A DNA stretch of 64,000 nt from Polynucleobacter sp. es-EL-1 (GTDB lineage: Bacteria > Pseudomonadota > Gammaproteobacteria > Burkholderiales > Burkholderiaceae): contig NZ_CP061310.1 in assembly GCF_018687975.1 (NCBI RefSeq), positions 992,001 to 1,056,000 of the forward strand. Direction: 5' to 3'. Numbering within the stretch: the first letter of the stretch is position 1; each line of letters begins with the position of its first letter. The translations under genes and the position numbers were made by a program. The notes below the pieces were generated by a model. The model made no database searches. It saw nothing but the letters and a program-made list of their open reading frames with translations, and was not told the DNA's origin. This document shows, in pieces, positions 25,966 to 34,042 of the stretch.

Positions 25966-26877
25966 ATGCGCCCATACACCCTAAAGCAAATACATACCTT
26001 TATTGAAGTAGCTAAGGAAAACTCCATCTCTAAGGCTGCTGATAACCTCTTCGTTACTCAGCCAGCAATATCTATGCAAATCAAGCAGTTAGAGGATGTT
26101 TTTGGCATTCCTTTGATTGAACCTTTAGGCAGAAATATTCAGCTGACTAGCGCTGGCAAAGCATTTTTAGACCAAGCTCTTACGGTAATGTCGGAGCTAA
26201 AAGACTTAGAGGCCATCATGGCCGGTCACCGTAATTTAGGTGGTGGAGTCATTTATTTGGGTATTGTGAGCACCACCAAATACTTTGTGCCGATGCTTTT
26301 AGTGGAGTTTCATAAGCTATTTCCCGGTATCGAGGTCATTCTGAAGATTGATAATCGGGAAAATATTCTGGCCATGCTTGCTCGAAACGAGGTTGATCTT
26401 GTCATCATGGGTCGTGTTCCAAAGGAAATGGCTTGTGTGGCAGTTCCATTTGTTACCAATCCTATGGCGATTGTTTCTAGTCCTAGTCACCCTTTTTCTC
26501 GGCGCAAACAACTGAAATTTAGCGACCTTGCAGATCAGGAATTTGTGGTCAGGGAAATGGGCTCAGGAACAAGACAGGCAATGGAAAGACTCTTTCAAGA
26601 GAATCAAACCCCTTTAAATATCGCCATGGAAATGCCCAGTAATGAAACCATTAAGCAGGCTGTAATGGCAGGAATGGGCTTAAGCTTCCTATCTCTTCGA
26701 ACGGTGCGACATGAAATGGGTACTGGCCATATTGCCCTACTAGATGTCATTGGCCTGCCCCATGTAGGTCATTGGTATATCACCCACCGGATTCAGAAGA
26801 AGCTATCTCCAGCAGCCAATGCCTTAAAGGAATTTGTGATTGAGCAAGGCGGCCCACGGATTAATGTCTGGGCTTAA
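25966..26877 (+). CDS. cbbR: LysR-type regulator of Calvin cycle genes, CbbR
   Basis: A 303-residue LysR regulator. The N-terminal winged HTH (about residues 1-65) contains LKQIHTFIEVAKENSISKAA and VTQPAISMQIKQLEDVFG. The effector domain (about 90-295) has GVIYLGIVSTTKYFVPMLL, typical of CbbR. CbbR activates cbb operons in response to metabolites such as RuBP, PEP or NADPH; which applies here is unknown. ATG 25966, right before the HTH (MRPYTLKQIH), is preferred over an in-frame ATG at 25897, which would add an odd 23-residue tail. It is divergent from cbbF and 119 bases upstream of cbbM in the same direction, so it could act on both promoters. Confidence 0.93.
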   Translation: MRPYTLKQIHTFIEVAKENSISKAADNLFVTQPAISMQIKQLEDVFGIPLIEPLGRNIQLTSAGKAFLDQALTVMSELKDLEAIMAGHRNLGGGVIYLGIVSTTKYFVPMLLVEFHKLFPGIEVILKIDNRENILAMLARNEVDLVIMGRVPKEMACVAVPFVTNPMAIVSSPSHPFSRRKQLKFSDLADQEFVVREMGSGTRQAMERLFQENQTPLNIAMEMPSNETIKQAVMAGMGLSFLSLRTVRHEMGTGHIALLDVIGLPHVGHWYITHRIQKKLSPAANALKEFVIEQGGPRINVWA

Positions 26878-26884
26878 TATAAGT

Positions 26885-26944
26885 TTTTTCTTATGCTTTA
26901 AGAAAAATAAATGAATATTTCTTATGATATTTCCTTCGTATAGT
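26885..26944 (+). promoter_or_regulatory. cbbM promoter region with candidate CbbR sites
   Basis: A perfect 9-base inverted repeat, TTTTTCTTA-N5-TAAGAAAAA, lies at 26885-26907. The 9-mer TTTCTTATG from its left arm recurs exactly at 26918-26926, 31 bases downstream, which is close to three helical turns. TATAGT at 26939-26944 is a plausible -10, and the second 9-mer covers the weak -35 position. This is the layout of a LysR recognition site plus an activation site. The AT-rich hairpin has no GC stem and is unlikely to be only a terminator. Confidence 0.5.
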
Positions 26945-26996
26945 TCGATCAAAGGGGTTAGCTCCTGACATTAAATCAACCGAATGGAGATAAGAA

Positions 26997-28376
26997 ATGG
27001 ATCAATCGAATCGCTATGCTGACTTAAGCCTTAAAGAGGAAGACTTAATCAAGAATGGGAAACATATCTTGGTTGCTTACAAGATGAAACCCAAATCCGG
27101 GCATGGATATCTTGAAGCAGCTGCGCACTTTGCCGCAGAATCATCAACCGGCACAAACGTTGAAGTTAGCACAACCGATGATTTCACCAGAGGTGTAGAT
27201 GCGTTGGTGTATTACATTGATGAAGCTACCGAAGATATGCGAATTGCATATCCCATTGATTTGTTTGATCGCAATATTACTGATGGCCGCATGATGTTGG
27301 TGTCATTTTTAACCTTAGCGATTGGTAACAATCAAGGCATGGGCGATATTGAACATGCAAAAATTCATGATTTTTATGTTCCTGAAAAAGTCATTCAACT
27401 ATTTGACGGCCCTGCAAAAGATATTTCTGATTTATGGCGCATTCTAGGTCGCCCCATTAAGGATGGCGGCTATATTGCAGGAACAATCATTAAGCCAAAA
27501 CTGGGTCTACGTCCTGAGCCCTTCGCAAAGGCAGCTTATCAATTTTGGTTAGGTGGTGACTTCATCAAAAACGATGAGCCACAAGGCAACCAAGTATTTT
27601 GCCCCTTAAAGAAAGTGATGCCGCTTGTTGCTGATGCAATGAAACGCGCTCAAGACGAAACTGGTCAAGCAAAGTTATTCTCAGCAAATATCACAGCCGA
27701 TGATCATTATGAAATGTGCGCTCGTGCCGATTACATTCTGGAGACTTTTGGGCCAGATGCCGATAAAGTAGCCTTCCTAGTAGATGGCTATGTTGGCGGT
27801 CCTGGTATGGTGACAACTGCGCGTCGTCAATATCCAGGTCAATATTTACACTATCACCGTGCTGGGCATGGCGCGGTCACCTCACCTTCAGCGAAGCGCG
27901 GCTACACTGCCTTTGTTTTGGCGAAGATGTCGCGCTTACAAGGTGCATCAGGCATCCACGTAGGTACGATGGGTTTTGGCAAGATGGAAGGTGAAAACGA
28001 TGACAAAAATATCGCTTACATGATTGAGCGCGACGAGGCACAAGGACCTGTCTATTACCAAAAATGGTATGGCATGAAACCGACTACGCCAATTATTTCC
28101 GGCGGAATGAATGCCCTGCGTTTACCTGCCTTCTTCCAGAATTTAGGACATGGCAATGTGATTAACACTGCTGGTGGTGGCGCTTATGGTCATATTGATT
28201 CTCCTGCAGATGGCGCTATTTCTCTGCGTCAGTCATATGAGTGCTGGAAAGCGGGTGCTGACCCGATTGAATACGCTAAAGAGCATAAAGAATTTGCTCG
28301 TGCATTTGAATCCTTCCCGGGTGATGCAGATAAGCTTTACCCAGGCTGGCGTGAGAAGCTAGGCGTACACAAGTAA
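26997..28376 (+). CDS. cbbM: RuBisCO form II large subunit
   Basis: A 459-residue form II ribulose-1,5-bisphosphate carboxylase/oxygenase, which functions without small subunits. Catalytic residues fall at the same numbers as in the Rhodospirillum rubrum enzyme: Lys166 in IIKPKLGLRP, the carbamylated Lys191 with Asp193 and Glu194 in GGDFIKNDEP, His287 in HYHRAGHG, His321 in GIHVGTMGF, loop-6 Lys329 in GFGKMEGE and Ser368 in ISGGMNALR. The C-terminal NTAGGGAYGHIDSP phosphate site is intact, so the enzyme should be active. GGAGA precedes the ATG. It is followed by a hairpin and then cbbQ and cbbO. There is no form I cbbLS and no carboxysome gene in the window. Confidence 0.98.
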   Translation: MDQSNRYADLSLKEEDLIKNGKHILVAYKMKPKSGHGYLEAAAHFAAESSTGTNVEVSTTDDFTRGVDALVYYIDEATEDMRIAYPIDLFDRNITDGRMMLVSFLTLAIGNNQGMGDIEHAKIHDFYVPEKVIQLFDGPAKDISDLWRILGRPIKDGGYIAGTIIKPKLGLRPEPFAKAAYQFWLGGDFIKNDEPQGNQVFCPLKKVMPLVADAMKRAQDETGQAKLFSANITADDHYEMCARADYILETFGPDADKVAFLVDGYVGGPGMVTTARRQYPGQYLHYHRAGHGAVTSPSAKRGYTAFVLAKMSRLQGASGIHVGTMGFGKMEGENDDKNIAYMIERDEAQGPVYYQKWYGMKPTTPIISGGMNALRLPAFFQNLGHGNVINTAGGGAYGHIDSPADGAISLRQSYECWKAGADPIEYAKEHKEFARAFESFPGDADKLYPGWREKLGVHK

Positions 28377-28421
28377 TTCTTTTAGCTTAGCAACTCTCAA
28401 GTTTTCTTTTCTTATGCAACT

Positions 28422-28445
28422 CACAAGGCCAGCAATGGCCTTGTG
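28422..28445 (+). terminator. Strong hairpin between cbbM and cbbQ (attenuator or 3'-end stabiliser)
   Basis: CACAAGGCC (28422-28430) and GGCCTTGTG (28437-28445) form a perfect 9-base stem with a 6-base loop, 45 bases after the cbbM stop and 16 bases before the cbbQ ATG. No T-run follows, so full termination is unlikely. A stem in this position typically protects the upstream mRNA or gives partial read-through, which would keep CbbM much more abundant than the CbbQO activase. Confidence 0.55.
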
Positions 28446-28461
28446 ATTTAGAAAGATCAAT

Positions 28462-29265
28462 ATGTCAGAAGCACAGCAATACAAGGTAAAAAGCCAGCCG
28501 TTTTATCAAGCCCAGGCGAATGAGATAGCCTTATACGAAGCCGCTTATCAAGCGCGTCTACCCATCATGCTTAAAGGACCCACTGGATGCGGAAAATCGC
28601 GCTTTGTTGAGTTTATGGCATGGAAACTCAATAAGCCCCTGATTACAGTCGCTTGCAATGAGGATATGACCGCATCAGATTTATTGGGACGCTACCTACT
28701 CGAATCCGATGGCACTCGCTGGCTTGATGGCCCCTTAACCACTGCCGTCAGAATGGGCGCTATTTGCTACCTCGATGAAGTGGTAGAGGCTCGGCAAGAC
28801 ACTACCGTAGTCATACACCCATTAACCGATCATCGTAGGCAACTGCCATTAGATAAACGCGGGGAATTAATAGAAGCCCATCCTGATTTTCAATTGGTGA
28901 TTTCTTATAACCCTGGCTATCAAAGCCTCATGAAAGATTTAAAACAATCGACCAAGCAACGCTTTGTAGGATTTGATTTTGACTATCCGAGCGCTGAAGT
29001 GGAGGCCAATATCGTGACCTCTGAAACTGGAATAGATTTAAATACTGCGGAAAAACTTTGTCAGATCGCAATCATTGCCCGCAAGCTCAAGGGTCATGGA
29101 CTTGATGAAGGCATTTCAACCCGCCTGCTCGTTTATGCAGCCAAGCTCATTATGCTGGGGATTAATCCACGTGATGCCAGTCTAATGGCCCTGGTTCGAC
29201 CAGTCACAGACGATAGTGATATCAGCGCAACTTTAGAACATGCGATTACTGCAATCTTTGCATAA
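28462..29265 (+). CDS. cbbQ: RuBisCO activation protein CbbQ (MoxR-type AAA+ ATPase)
   Basis: A 267-residue AAA+ ATPase of the MoxR/CbbQ family. CbbQ hexamers, with CbbO as adaptor, use ATP hydrolysis to remove inhibitory sugar phosphates from RuBisCO. Walker A is GPTGCGKS at 39-46. Walker B is ICYLDEV at 101-107. The VTCNED-like strand (VACNEDMTASDLLGRY, about 63-78) and the C-terminal lid with GISTRLLVYAAKLI are typical of CbbQ. ATG 28462 follows AGAAAG. Only 9 bases separate it from cbbO, so the pair is co-translated. Confidence 0.95.
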   Translation: MSEAQQYKVKSQPFYQAQANEIALYEAAYQARLPIMLKGPTGCGKSRFVEFMAWKLNKPLITVACNEDMTASDLLGRYLLESDGTRWLDGPLTTAVRMGAICYLDEVVEARQDTTVVIHPLTDHRRQLPLDKRGELIEAHPDFQLVISYNPGYQSLMKDLKQSTKQRFVGFDFDYPSAEVEANIVTSETGIDLNTAEKLCQIAIIARKLKGHGLDEGISTRLLVYAAKLIMLGINPRDASLMALVRPVTDDSDISATLEHAITAIFA

Positions 29266-29274
29266 CCACAATAT

Positions 29275-31539
29275 ATGTCGGCCTCCAACACTGCAATCTC
29301 GCCTGAGATACAGGCTTTTAGAGAGCGCTTAGACTGCCGTTTCCCCCAAATTGATGATGTCTTTGAAGAGTGTATTAAGGAGGCAAAGACCGTATTAAGC
29401 CCCTTAGGAATCGAGCAATATTTAGAGCAGGCTCGATTTTTGGGCAAGATGGGTAGAGGTGTTGAGCCAATCTTGGTTTTTTTACAAAATTGGCCTCAAG
29501 TAGCTAGCATCCTGGGAGAGCATTCTCTTGATCCCATCAAAAAAACTATTCATACCATTTGGAGATCGCCCAATGGCAATGCAATCACCCCATTTATAGA
29601 GTCTTTGCCAGCAATATCAAGAAGGCTTCCTTCCGAAGATCTTTTAAAGCAATACCTTGCGTTGACTTTGGATTTAATGGAGCGCACTAGCACCTCAATT
29701 CATGGCATACACAAGACCTATGCCAGCCCAAGTTTGATCGATTTTTTTGAATATTCCCATCAACTACTAGCGATTTTGAGTATTTCTGGGCTTAGGAAAT
29801 GGGTAGATTATGGAGTTCGAAACTACCACCATCACCCAGATAATCAACGAGCTTATTTCCAGCTCAAATCATCGGACAGTAAGGCAGTGATGCAACGAGA
29901 GCGCAATGGCACTCTGTTGGTCGACAATACGCGCAAGTTAGATCTTTATCTTTTGGGGCTATGGAACGACCATGATTTTTTAGTTCCCTACAGCACCGGC
30001 ATTAGCGATGTAACGATTCATGCGCCCTACTTTGACCATTCCGGTATTCGTTTGCCTGATGTCTATGAGGATCTTGATTCCATTTCAGGAGTTAATCGGT
30101 ATCGCGCAGCTTTAGCTCATATTGCCGGACACCGTTGCTGGAGTACAGCCATTTTTGCAGATAATTACAGTCCGCTACAAAGAATGGCGATTGAGTACCT
30201 TGAGGATGCACGTATAGATTATTTGGCAATCAGGCGATATCCCGGTTTAAAAAATATCTTCCTGGCATTACACCCGATACCGATTGAGGGGGAATGCGAT
30301 GTAAGAACCCAATCCTGTATTCGTCACCGCCTATCCATGCTTTCAAGAGCAATTCTCGATGAGAATCATGGCTATACAGATACTCACATTTTGAAATACT
30401 CCAGCCTGGTCCGTGAAAAATTAGCGACTAATTCTCTTAGTACAGAGGATATTCTGAATATCGCACTATCGTACGTAGCAAAAACTCGATTGCAGAGCGA
30501 TCAACTCCCCAATACTTACTTTAAAGACACTGAAATTAGCTACCGTGACGATAATCGTCATCTATGGAAATTCTATGAACTCAGTGATGATGAAGAGCAA
30601 TTTGATCTAAAGAAATCATCCTCAGAAAATCAAGAAATTCAAAGCCTGCCTCCGCGACACTACCCCGAGTGGGACTATGTGAGCCAGTCCTATAAGCCTG
30701 ACTGGGTTAGTCTGTATGAAGTGCTGCACCCATCTGGCGAAGCAAGCTACATTGATCGCCTTCTAGAAAAACATCAGGCTCTAGTAAAGAAACTCAAACG
30801 TCTGATCGATTTATTAAAACCTCAGAATCGTGTTCGAATTCGATATCAGGAGGATGGCGATGAACTCGATTTAGATGTTGCCATTAAATCAATCATTGAT
30901 TTAAAAAGTGGAAATCAACCCGATCCAAGGATCAATTCTAGCCACCGAACAGATGGCCGAAATATTTCTGTGATGCTCTTATTGGATCAGTCTGAATCTC
31001 TCAATGAAAAAATTTCCTCAAAAGATCAAACAATTCTTGAGCTTAGTCAGGAGTCTGTTTCAATTCTCGCGAGCTCAATCAGTATTTTGGGTGATCCACT
31101 TGCAATTGCTGGGTTTAATTCCAATACCCGACATGAAGTCAATTACATGCACATCAAGGGATTTAGTGAACCCTGGGGTAACGATGTAAAAAGTAGGCTT
31201 GCTGGTATGAAGGCTAGGCATTCGACCAGAATGGGTGCTGCACTTCGTCATGCTGGACACTATCTGTCAAATCAAAAGTCGGATAAAAAATTACTACTCG
31301 TACTCACTGATGGTCAGCCGTCTGATATTGATGTGAAAGATGATCAATTATTAATACAAGATGCACGCAAAGCTGTGCTTGATTTAGATCAACAAGGGAT
31401 TTATACCTACTGTATTAATTTAGATTCAAATGCAGATACATATGTTGGCAGTATTTTTGGAAAGCAATATACGGTAATTGATCGTCTTGAACGATTGCCC
31501 GAACAGCTCACCAAACTCTTTATGACGCTTACTCAATAA
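29275..31539 (+). CDS. cbbO: RuBisCO activation protein CbbO (VWA-domain adaptor)
   Basis: A 754-residue protein, the length expected for CbbO. The N-terminal and middle parts are specific to the family, with GVNRYRAALAHIAGHRCW and AIEYLEDARIDYLAIRRYPG landmarks. The C-terminal von Willebrand factor A domain (about 560-754) carries an intact MIDAS motif DQSES near residue 571, plus LVLTDGQPSDID, which supplies the later MIDAS Asp. CbbO links the CbbQ ring to RuBisCO through this domain. The 29275 start lies 9 bases after cbbQ without a clear Shine-Dalgarno sequence, so translational coupling is likely. A response regulator follows 18 bases later. Confidence 0.95.
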   Translation: MSASNTAISPEIQAFRERLDCRFPQIDDVFEECIKEAKTVLSPLGIEQYLEQARFLGKMGRGVEPILVFLQNWPQVASILGEHSLDPIKKTIHTIWRSPNGNAITPFIESLPAISRRLPSEDLLKQYLALTLDLMERTSTSIHGIHKTYASPSLIDFFEYSHQLLAILSISGLRKWVDYGVRNYHHHPDNQRAYFQLKSSDSKAVMQRERNGTLLVDNTRKLDLYLLGLWNDHDFLVPYSTGISDVTIHAPYFDHSGIRLPDVYEDLDSISGVNRYRAALAHIAGHRCWSTAIFADNYSPLQRMAIEYLEDARIDYLAIRRYPGLKNIFLALHPIPIEGECDVRTQSCIRHRLSMLSRAILDENHGYTDTHILKYSSLVREKLATNSLSTEDILNIALSYVAKTRLQSDQLPNTYFKDTEISYRDDNRHLWKFYELSDDEEQFDLKKSSSENQEIQSLPPRHYPEWDYVSQSYKPDWVSLYEVLHPSGEASYIDRLLEKHQALVKKLKRLIDLLKPQNRVRIRYQEDGDELDLDVAIKSIIDLKSGNQPDPRINSSHRTDGRNISVMLLLDQSESLNEKISSKDQTILELSQESVSILASSISILGDPLAIAGFNSNTRHEVNYMHIKGFSEPWGNDVKSRLAGMKARHSTRMGAALRHAGHYLSNQKSDKKLLLVLTDGQPSDIDVKDDQLLIQDARKAVLDLDQQGIYTYCINLDSNADTYVGSIFGKQYTVIDRLERLPEQLTKLFMTLTQ

Positions 31540-31557
31540 ATCAGGAAGGCTATCAAT

Positions 31558-32208
31558 ATGCTTCGTACGACGAATGCTATCAATAAAGGTGCTGTTGTTC
31601 ATGTTATTGATAATGATGAAACTGTACGTGATTCCTATGCACTACTTTTAAGTGCTTATGATTACATTGTCTATTGCCATGAAAGTGCCGAAGGTTTTTT
31701 GCGCACACTTGCAGCGAATAATATGCGTAACTTGGGGTGCATCCTTTTAGACTTAAAACTTGCGGGGCTATCTGGCCTAGAGCTTCAAAGGATACTGATT
31801 GATCAGGGATTTAAAGTGCCCATCTCTTTTGTGGCTGGATTTGCTGAAGTATCCCAAGCTGTAGAGGCTATTAAGCTTGGTGCTTTCGACTTTCTTCAAA
31901 AGCCCATTCAAAATGAGGAGTTATGCAATCTTGTCGCGCAAATGCTGACTAAAGCACAGCAGGATCTCGATAAATTAAATCAAGAGTCAGAGCTCAGTGC
32001 ATTATTTCAGACCCTCACATCGCGTGAGAATGAAATTCTAGATCACATTATTGCTGGAAAAAGCAATCGGCAAATAGGTGAAGAGTTAAATATTTCAATT
32101 AAGACGGTTGAGCAACATCGTGCCAATATTATGGATAAATTAAAAGTAAAGAGGCCCGCCAACCTATTAAATTTAATCTTTAAATTTAAAGGGGCAAAAG
32201 CTTCTTAG
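31558..32208 (+). CDS. FixJ/NarL-type response regulator with atypical receiver, cbb-linked
   Basis: A 216-residue protein with a receiver domain (about 12-125) and a LuxR-type HTH (about 148-208; SNRQIGEELNISIKTVEQHR). The receiver keeps the phospho-acceptor Asp65 (LLDLKLAGLSG) and the Lys of LQKPI. The acidic pair is changed to IDNDE (second Asp to Asn), and the switch Thr/Ser is Ala93 (FVAGF instead of FITGH). It has clear similarity along its length to the FixJ-like regulator at 40.8 kb, suggesting an old duplication. A good AGGAAGG ribosome site and an 18-base gap after cbbO imply co-transcription with cbbMQO. No kinase gene adjoins it. It may work with reduced or no phosphorylation; its targets are unknown. 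Confidence 0.88.
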   Translation: MLRTTNAINKGAVVHVIDNDETVRDSYALLLSAYDYIVYCHESAEGFLRTLAANNMRNLGCILLDLKLAGLSGLELQRILIDQGFKVPISFVAGFAEVSQAVEAIKLGAFDFLQKPIQNEELCNLVAQMLTKAQQDLDKLNQESELSALFQTLTSRENEILDHIIAGKSNRQIGEELNISIKTVEQHRANIMDKLKVKRPANLLNLIFKFKGAKAS

Positions 32209-32228
32209 GGCGATGTAGCCCTAGATAA

Positions 32229-32266
32229 GTCAAAGAAAAAACCTCTTAATGGGGCTTTTTCTTGAC
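32229..32266. terminator. Bidirectional terminator between the cbb-linked regulator and lpdA
   Basis: GTCAAAGAAAAA (32229-32240) pairs with TTTTTCTTGAC (32256-32266) with one bulged A. The T-run lies within the right arm on the plus strand, and a matching T-run occurs on the minus strand. It spans the gap between two converging genes and overlaps the last codons of lpdA, so it can serve both transcripts. Confidence 0.55.
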
Positions 32267-34033
32267 TGGTGGTAAATCAGTGCAATGACCCAGCGCCGCT
32301 TCCGCTGCTAACCCCACCGACTCACCTAAGGTTGGATGCGGATGAATGGTTTTACCAATATCCACCGCATCAGCACCCATCTCAATAGCTAGGCAAACTT
32401 CACCAATCAAATCACCAGCATGAGTGCCAACAATTCCACCACCGATGATGCGTTTTGTTGTCGCATCAAAAATGAGTTTGGTGAAACCTTCGTCGCGACC
32501 ATTGGCAATTGCTCGGCCACTAGCAGCCCACGGAAATAGCCCTTTTTCATAGGCAATACCCTGCGCCTTGCACTGCTCTTCTGTCAGACCAGCCCAAGCT
32601 ACTTCAGGGTCGGTATAAGCAACTGACGGAATTTGTTTTGCATCGAAATAGGATTTCTCGCCAGCAGCAGCTTCTGCGGCAACGTGACCTTCATGTACTG
32701 CTTTATGCGCCAACATTGGCTGTCCAACAATATCGCCAATAGCAAAGATGTGACTCACATTAGTGCGCATTTGCTTATCGACTGCTATGAAACCGCGCTC
32801 ATCTACAACCACGCCAGCGGCTGCAGCATCAATTTTCTTGCCATTGGGCGTGCGCCCTACTGCCACTAAAACCAGATCGTATGTTTGCGGTTCTGCAGGG
32901 GCATTTTCACCCTCAAAACTGACTTCAATGCCATCAGGTTTGACTTGCGCCTTAGCGGCACGCGTTTTGAGCATGATCTTTTCAAAGCGGCCAGCATTAA
33001 ATTTCTCCCAAACCTTTTCTAAATCACGATCTGCTCCAGCCATCAGACCATCCATCATTTCAGCAATATCGATACGTGATCCCAGAGTGCTATAAACAGT
33101 AGCCATTTCAAGACCAATAATGCCACCGCCGATCACCAACATGCGCTTCGGAATGCTCTTAAGCAATAAGGCACCAGTGCTATCAACAATGCGCGGATCT
33201 TCTGGTAAGAATGGCAGCTTCACGGGTTGGCTACCTGCAGCGATGATGGCCTTTTGAAAACGGATCACCTCTTTTTGACCGCTTAAGTCTTGACCGCTAC
33301 CAGTAGTTAATTGCACCTCTACATGATTGGCATCTAAGAAGCGGCCTAAGCCTCGAACGACTTGTACCTTACGTGCTTTGGCCATACCCGCTAAACCGCC
33401 AGTTAATTTAGCGATTACCGAATCTTTATAAGCACGCAATTGATCAATTTCAATCTTGGGTTCGCCAAAGCTAATGCCATGCTTAGACATGGTCTTCACT
33501 TCATCCATTACAGCAGTCGTATGCAGCAATGCCTTTGAAGGAATGCAGCCTACATTCAAGCAAACACCACCCAATGTAGCGTAGCGCTCAACCAGAATCG
33601 TACTCATTCCCAGATCAGCACTTCTAAAAGCAGCACTATAGCCACCAGGTCCAGCACCTAAAACCAACAGCTCACACTCATGATCCACCTTACCGCTATA
33701 TTGACCAGCGACAGGCGCAGCTATGGGTGCTTCTACAGGTGCAGAAACTGGAGTTGACTGCACAGCTGGTGCACTAGGGGCAGAAGCTGTCGCCCCGGCG
33801 GATTCAATCTCCATTACTGCACTGCCTTTGCTAACCTTATCACCAGCTTTTACAGAAATTGTAGTAATGGTTCCAGCAGCATCGGATGGCACTTCCATGG
33901 TGGCTTTATCGGATTCAAGAACAAGCAATGCTTGCTCTTTCTCAATCACATCCCCCACCTTCACAAGCACTTCAATGACAGGTACATCGGTGTAGTCGCC
34001 AATATCTGGCACGAGAATAGTTTGCTTAGTCAT
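32246..34033 (-). CDS. lpdA: Dihydrolipoyl dehydrogenase (PDH E3) with N-terminal lipoyl domain
   Basis: A 595-residue flavoprotein. It reoxidises dihydrolipoyl groups of the pyruvate dehydrogenase complex with NAD+. Residues 1-80 form a lipoyl domain with the lipoylated Lys in LESDKATMEVPS, joined by an Ala/Pro linker (about 82-112) to the FAD domain. The FAD loop is LGAGPGGYSAAFRSAD, the redox disulfide is GGVCLNVGCIPSKAL, the NAD domain contains GGGIIGLEMATVY, and the C-terminal interface has HPHPTLGE with the catalytic His. E3 with its own lipoyl domain is known in Betaproteobacteria. It follows aceF by 9 bases. Confidence 0.96.
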   Translation of the reverse strand: MTKQTILVPDIGDYTDVPVIEVLVKVGDVIEKEQALLVLESDKATMEVPSDAAGTITTISVKAGDKVSKGSAVMEIESAGATASAPSAPAVQSTPVSAPVEAPIAAPVAGQYSGKVDHECELLVLGAGPGGYSAAFRSADLGMSTILVERYATLGGVCLNVGCIPSKALLHTTAVMDEVKTMSKHGISFGEPKIEIDQLRAYKDSVIAKLTGGLAGMAKARKVQVVRGLGRFLDANHVEVQLTTGSGQDLSGQKEVIRFQKAIIAAGSQPVKLPFLPEDPRIVDSTGALLLKSIPKRMLVIGGGIIGLEMATVYSTLGSRIDIAEMMDGLMAGADRDLEKVWEKFNAGRFEKIMLKTRAAKAQVKPDGIEVSFEGENAPAEPQTYDLVLVAVGRTPNGKKIDAAAAGVVVDERGFIAVDKQMRTNVSHIFAIGDIVGQPMLAHKAVHEGHVAAEAAAGEKSYFDAKQIPSVAYTDPEVAWAGLTEEQCKAQGIAYEKGLFPWAASGRAIANGRDEGFTKLIFDATTKRIIGGGIVGTHAGDLIGEVCLAIEMGADAVDIGKTIHPHPTLGESVGLAAEAALGHCTDLPPVKKKPH

Positions 34034-34042
34034 ATATTCCTT

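Noticed and set aside
26885..26907. Reading the inverted repeat after cbbR simply as a terminator
   Set aside because: The stem is all A/T except one G-C pair, and its half-site is repeated over the cbbM -35, which fits a regulator site better; some terminator role is not excluded.
13615..32208. Flanking integrase, IS or tRNA that would mark the cbb island as a mobile element
   Set aside because: No transposase, integrase, direct-repeat pair or tRNA was seen at either edge (13.5 kb and 32.2 kb).
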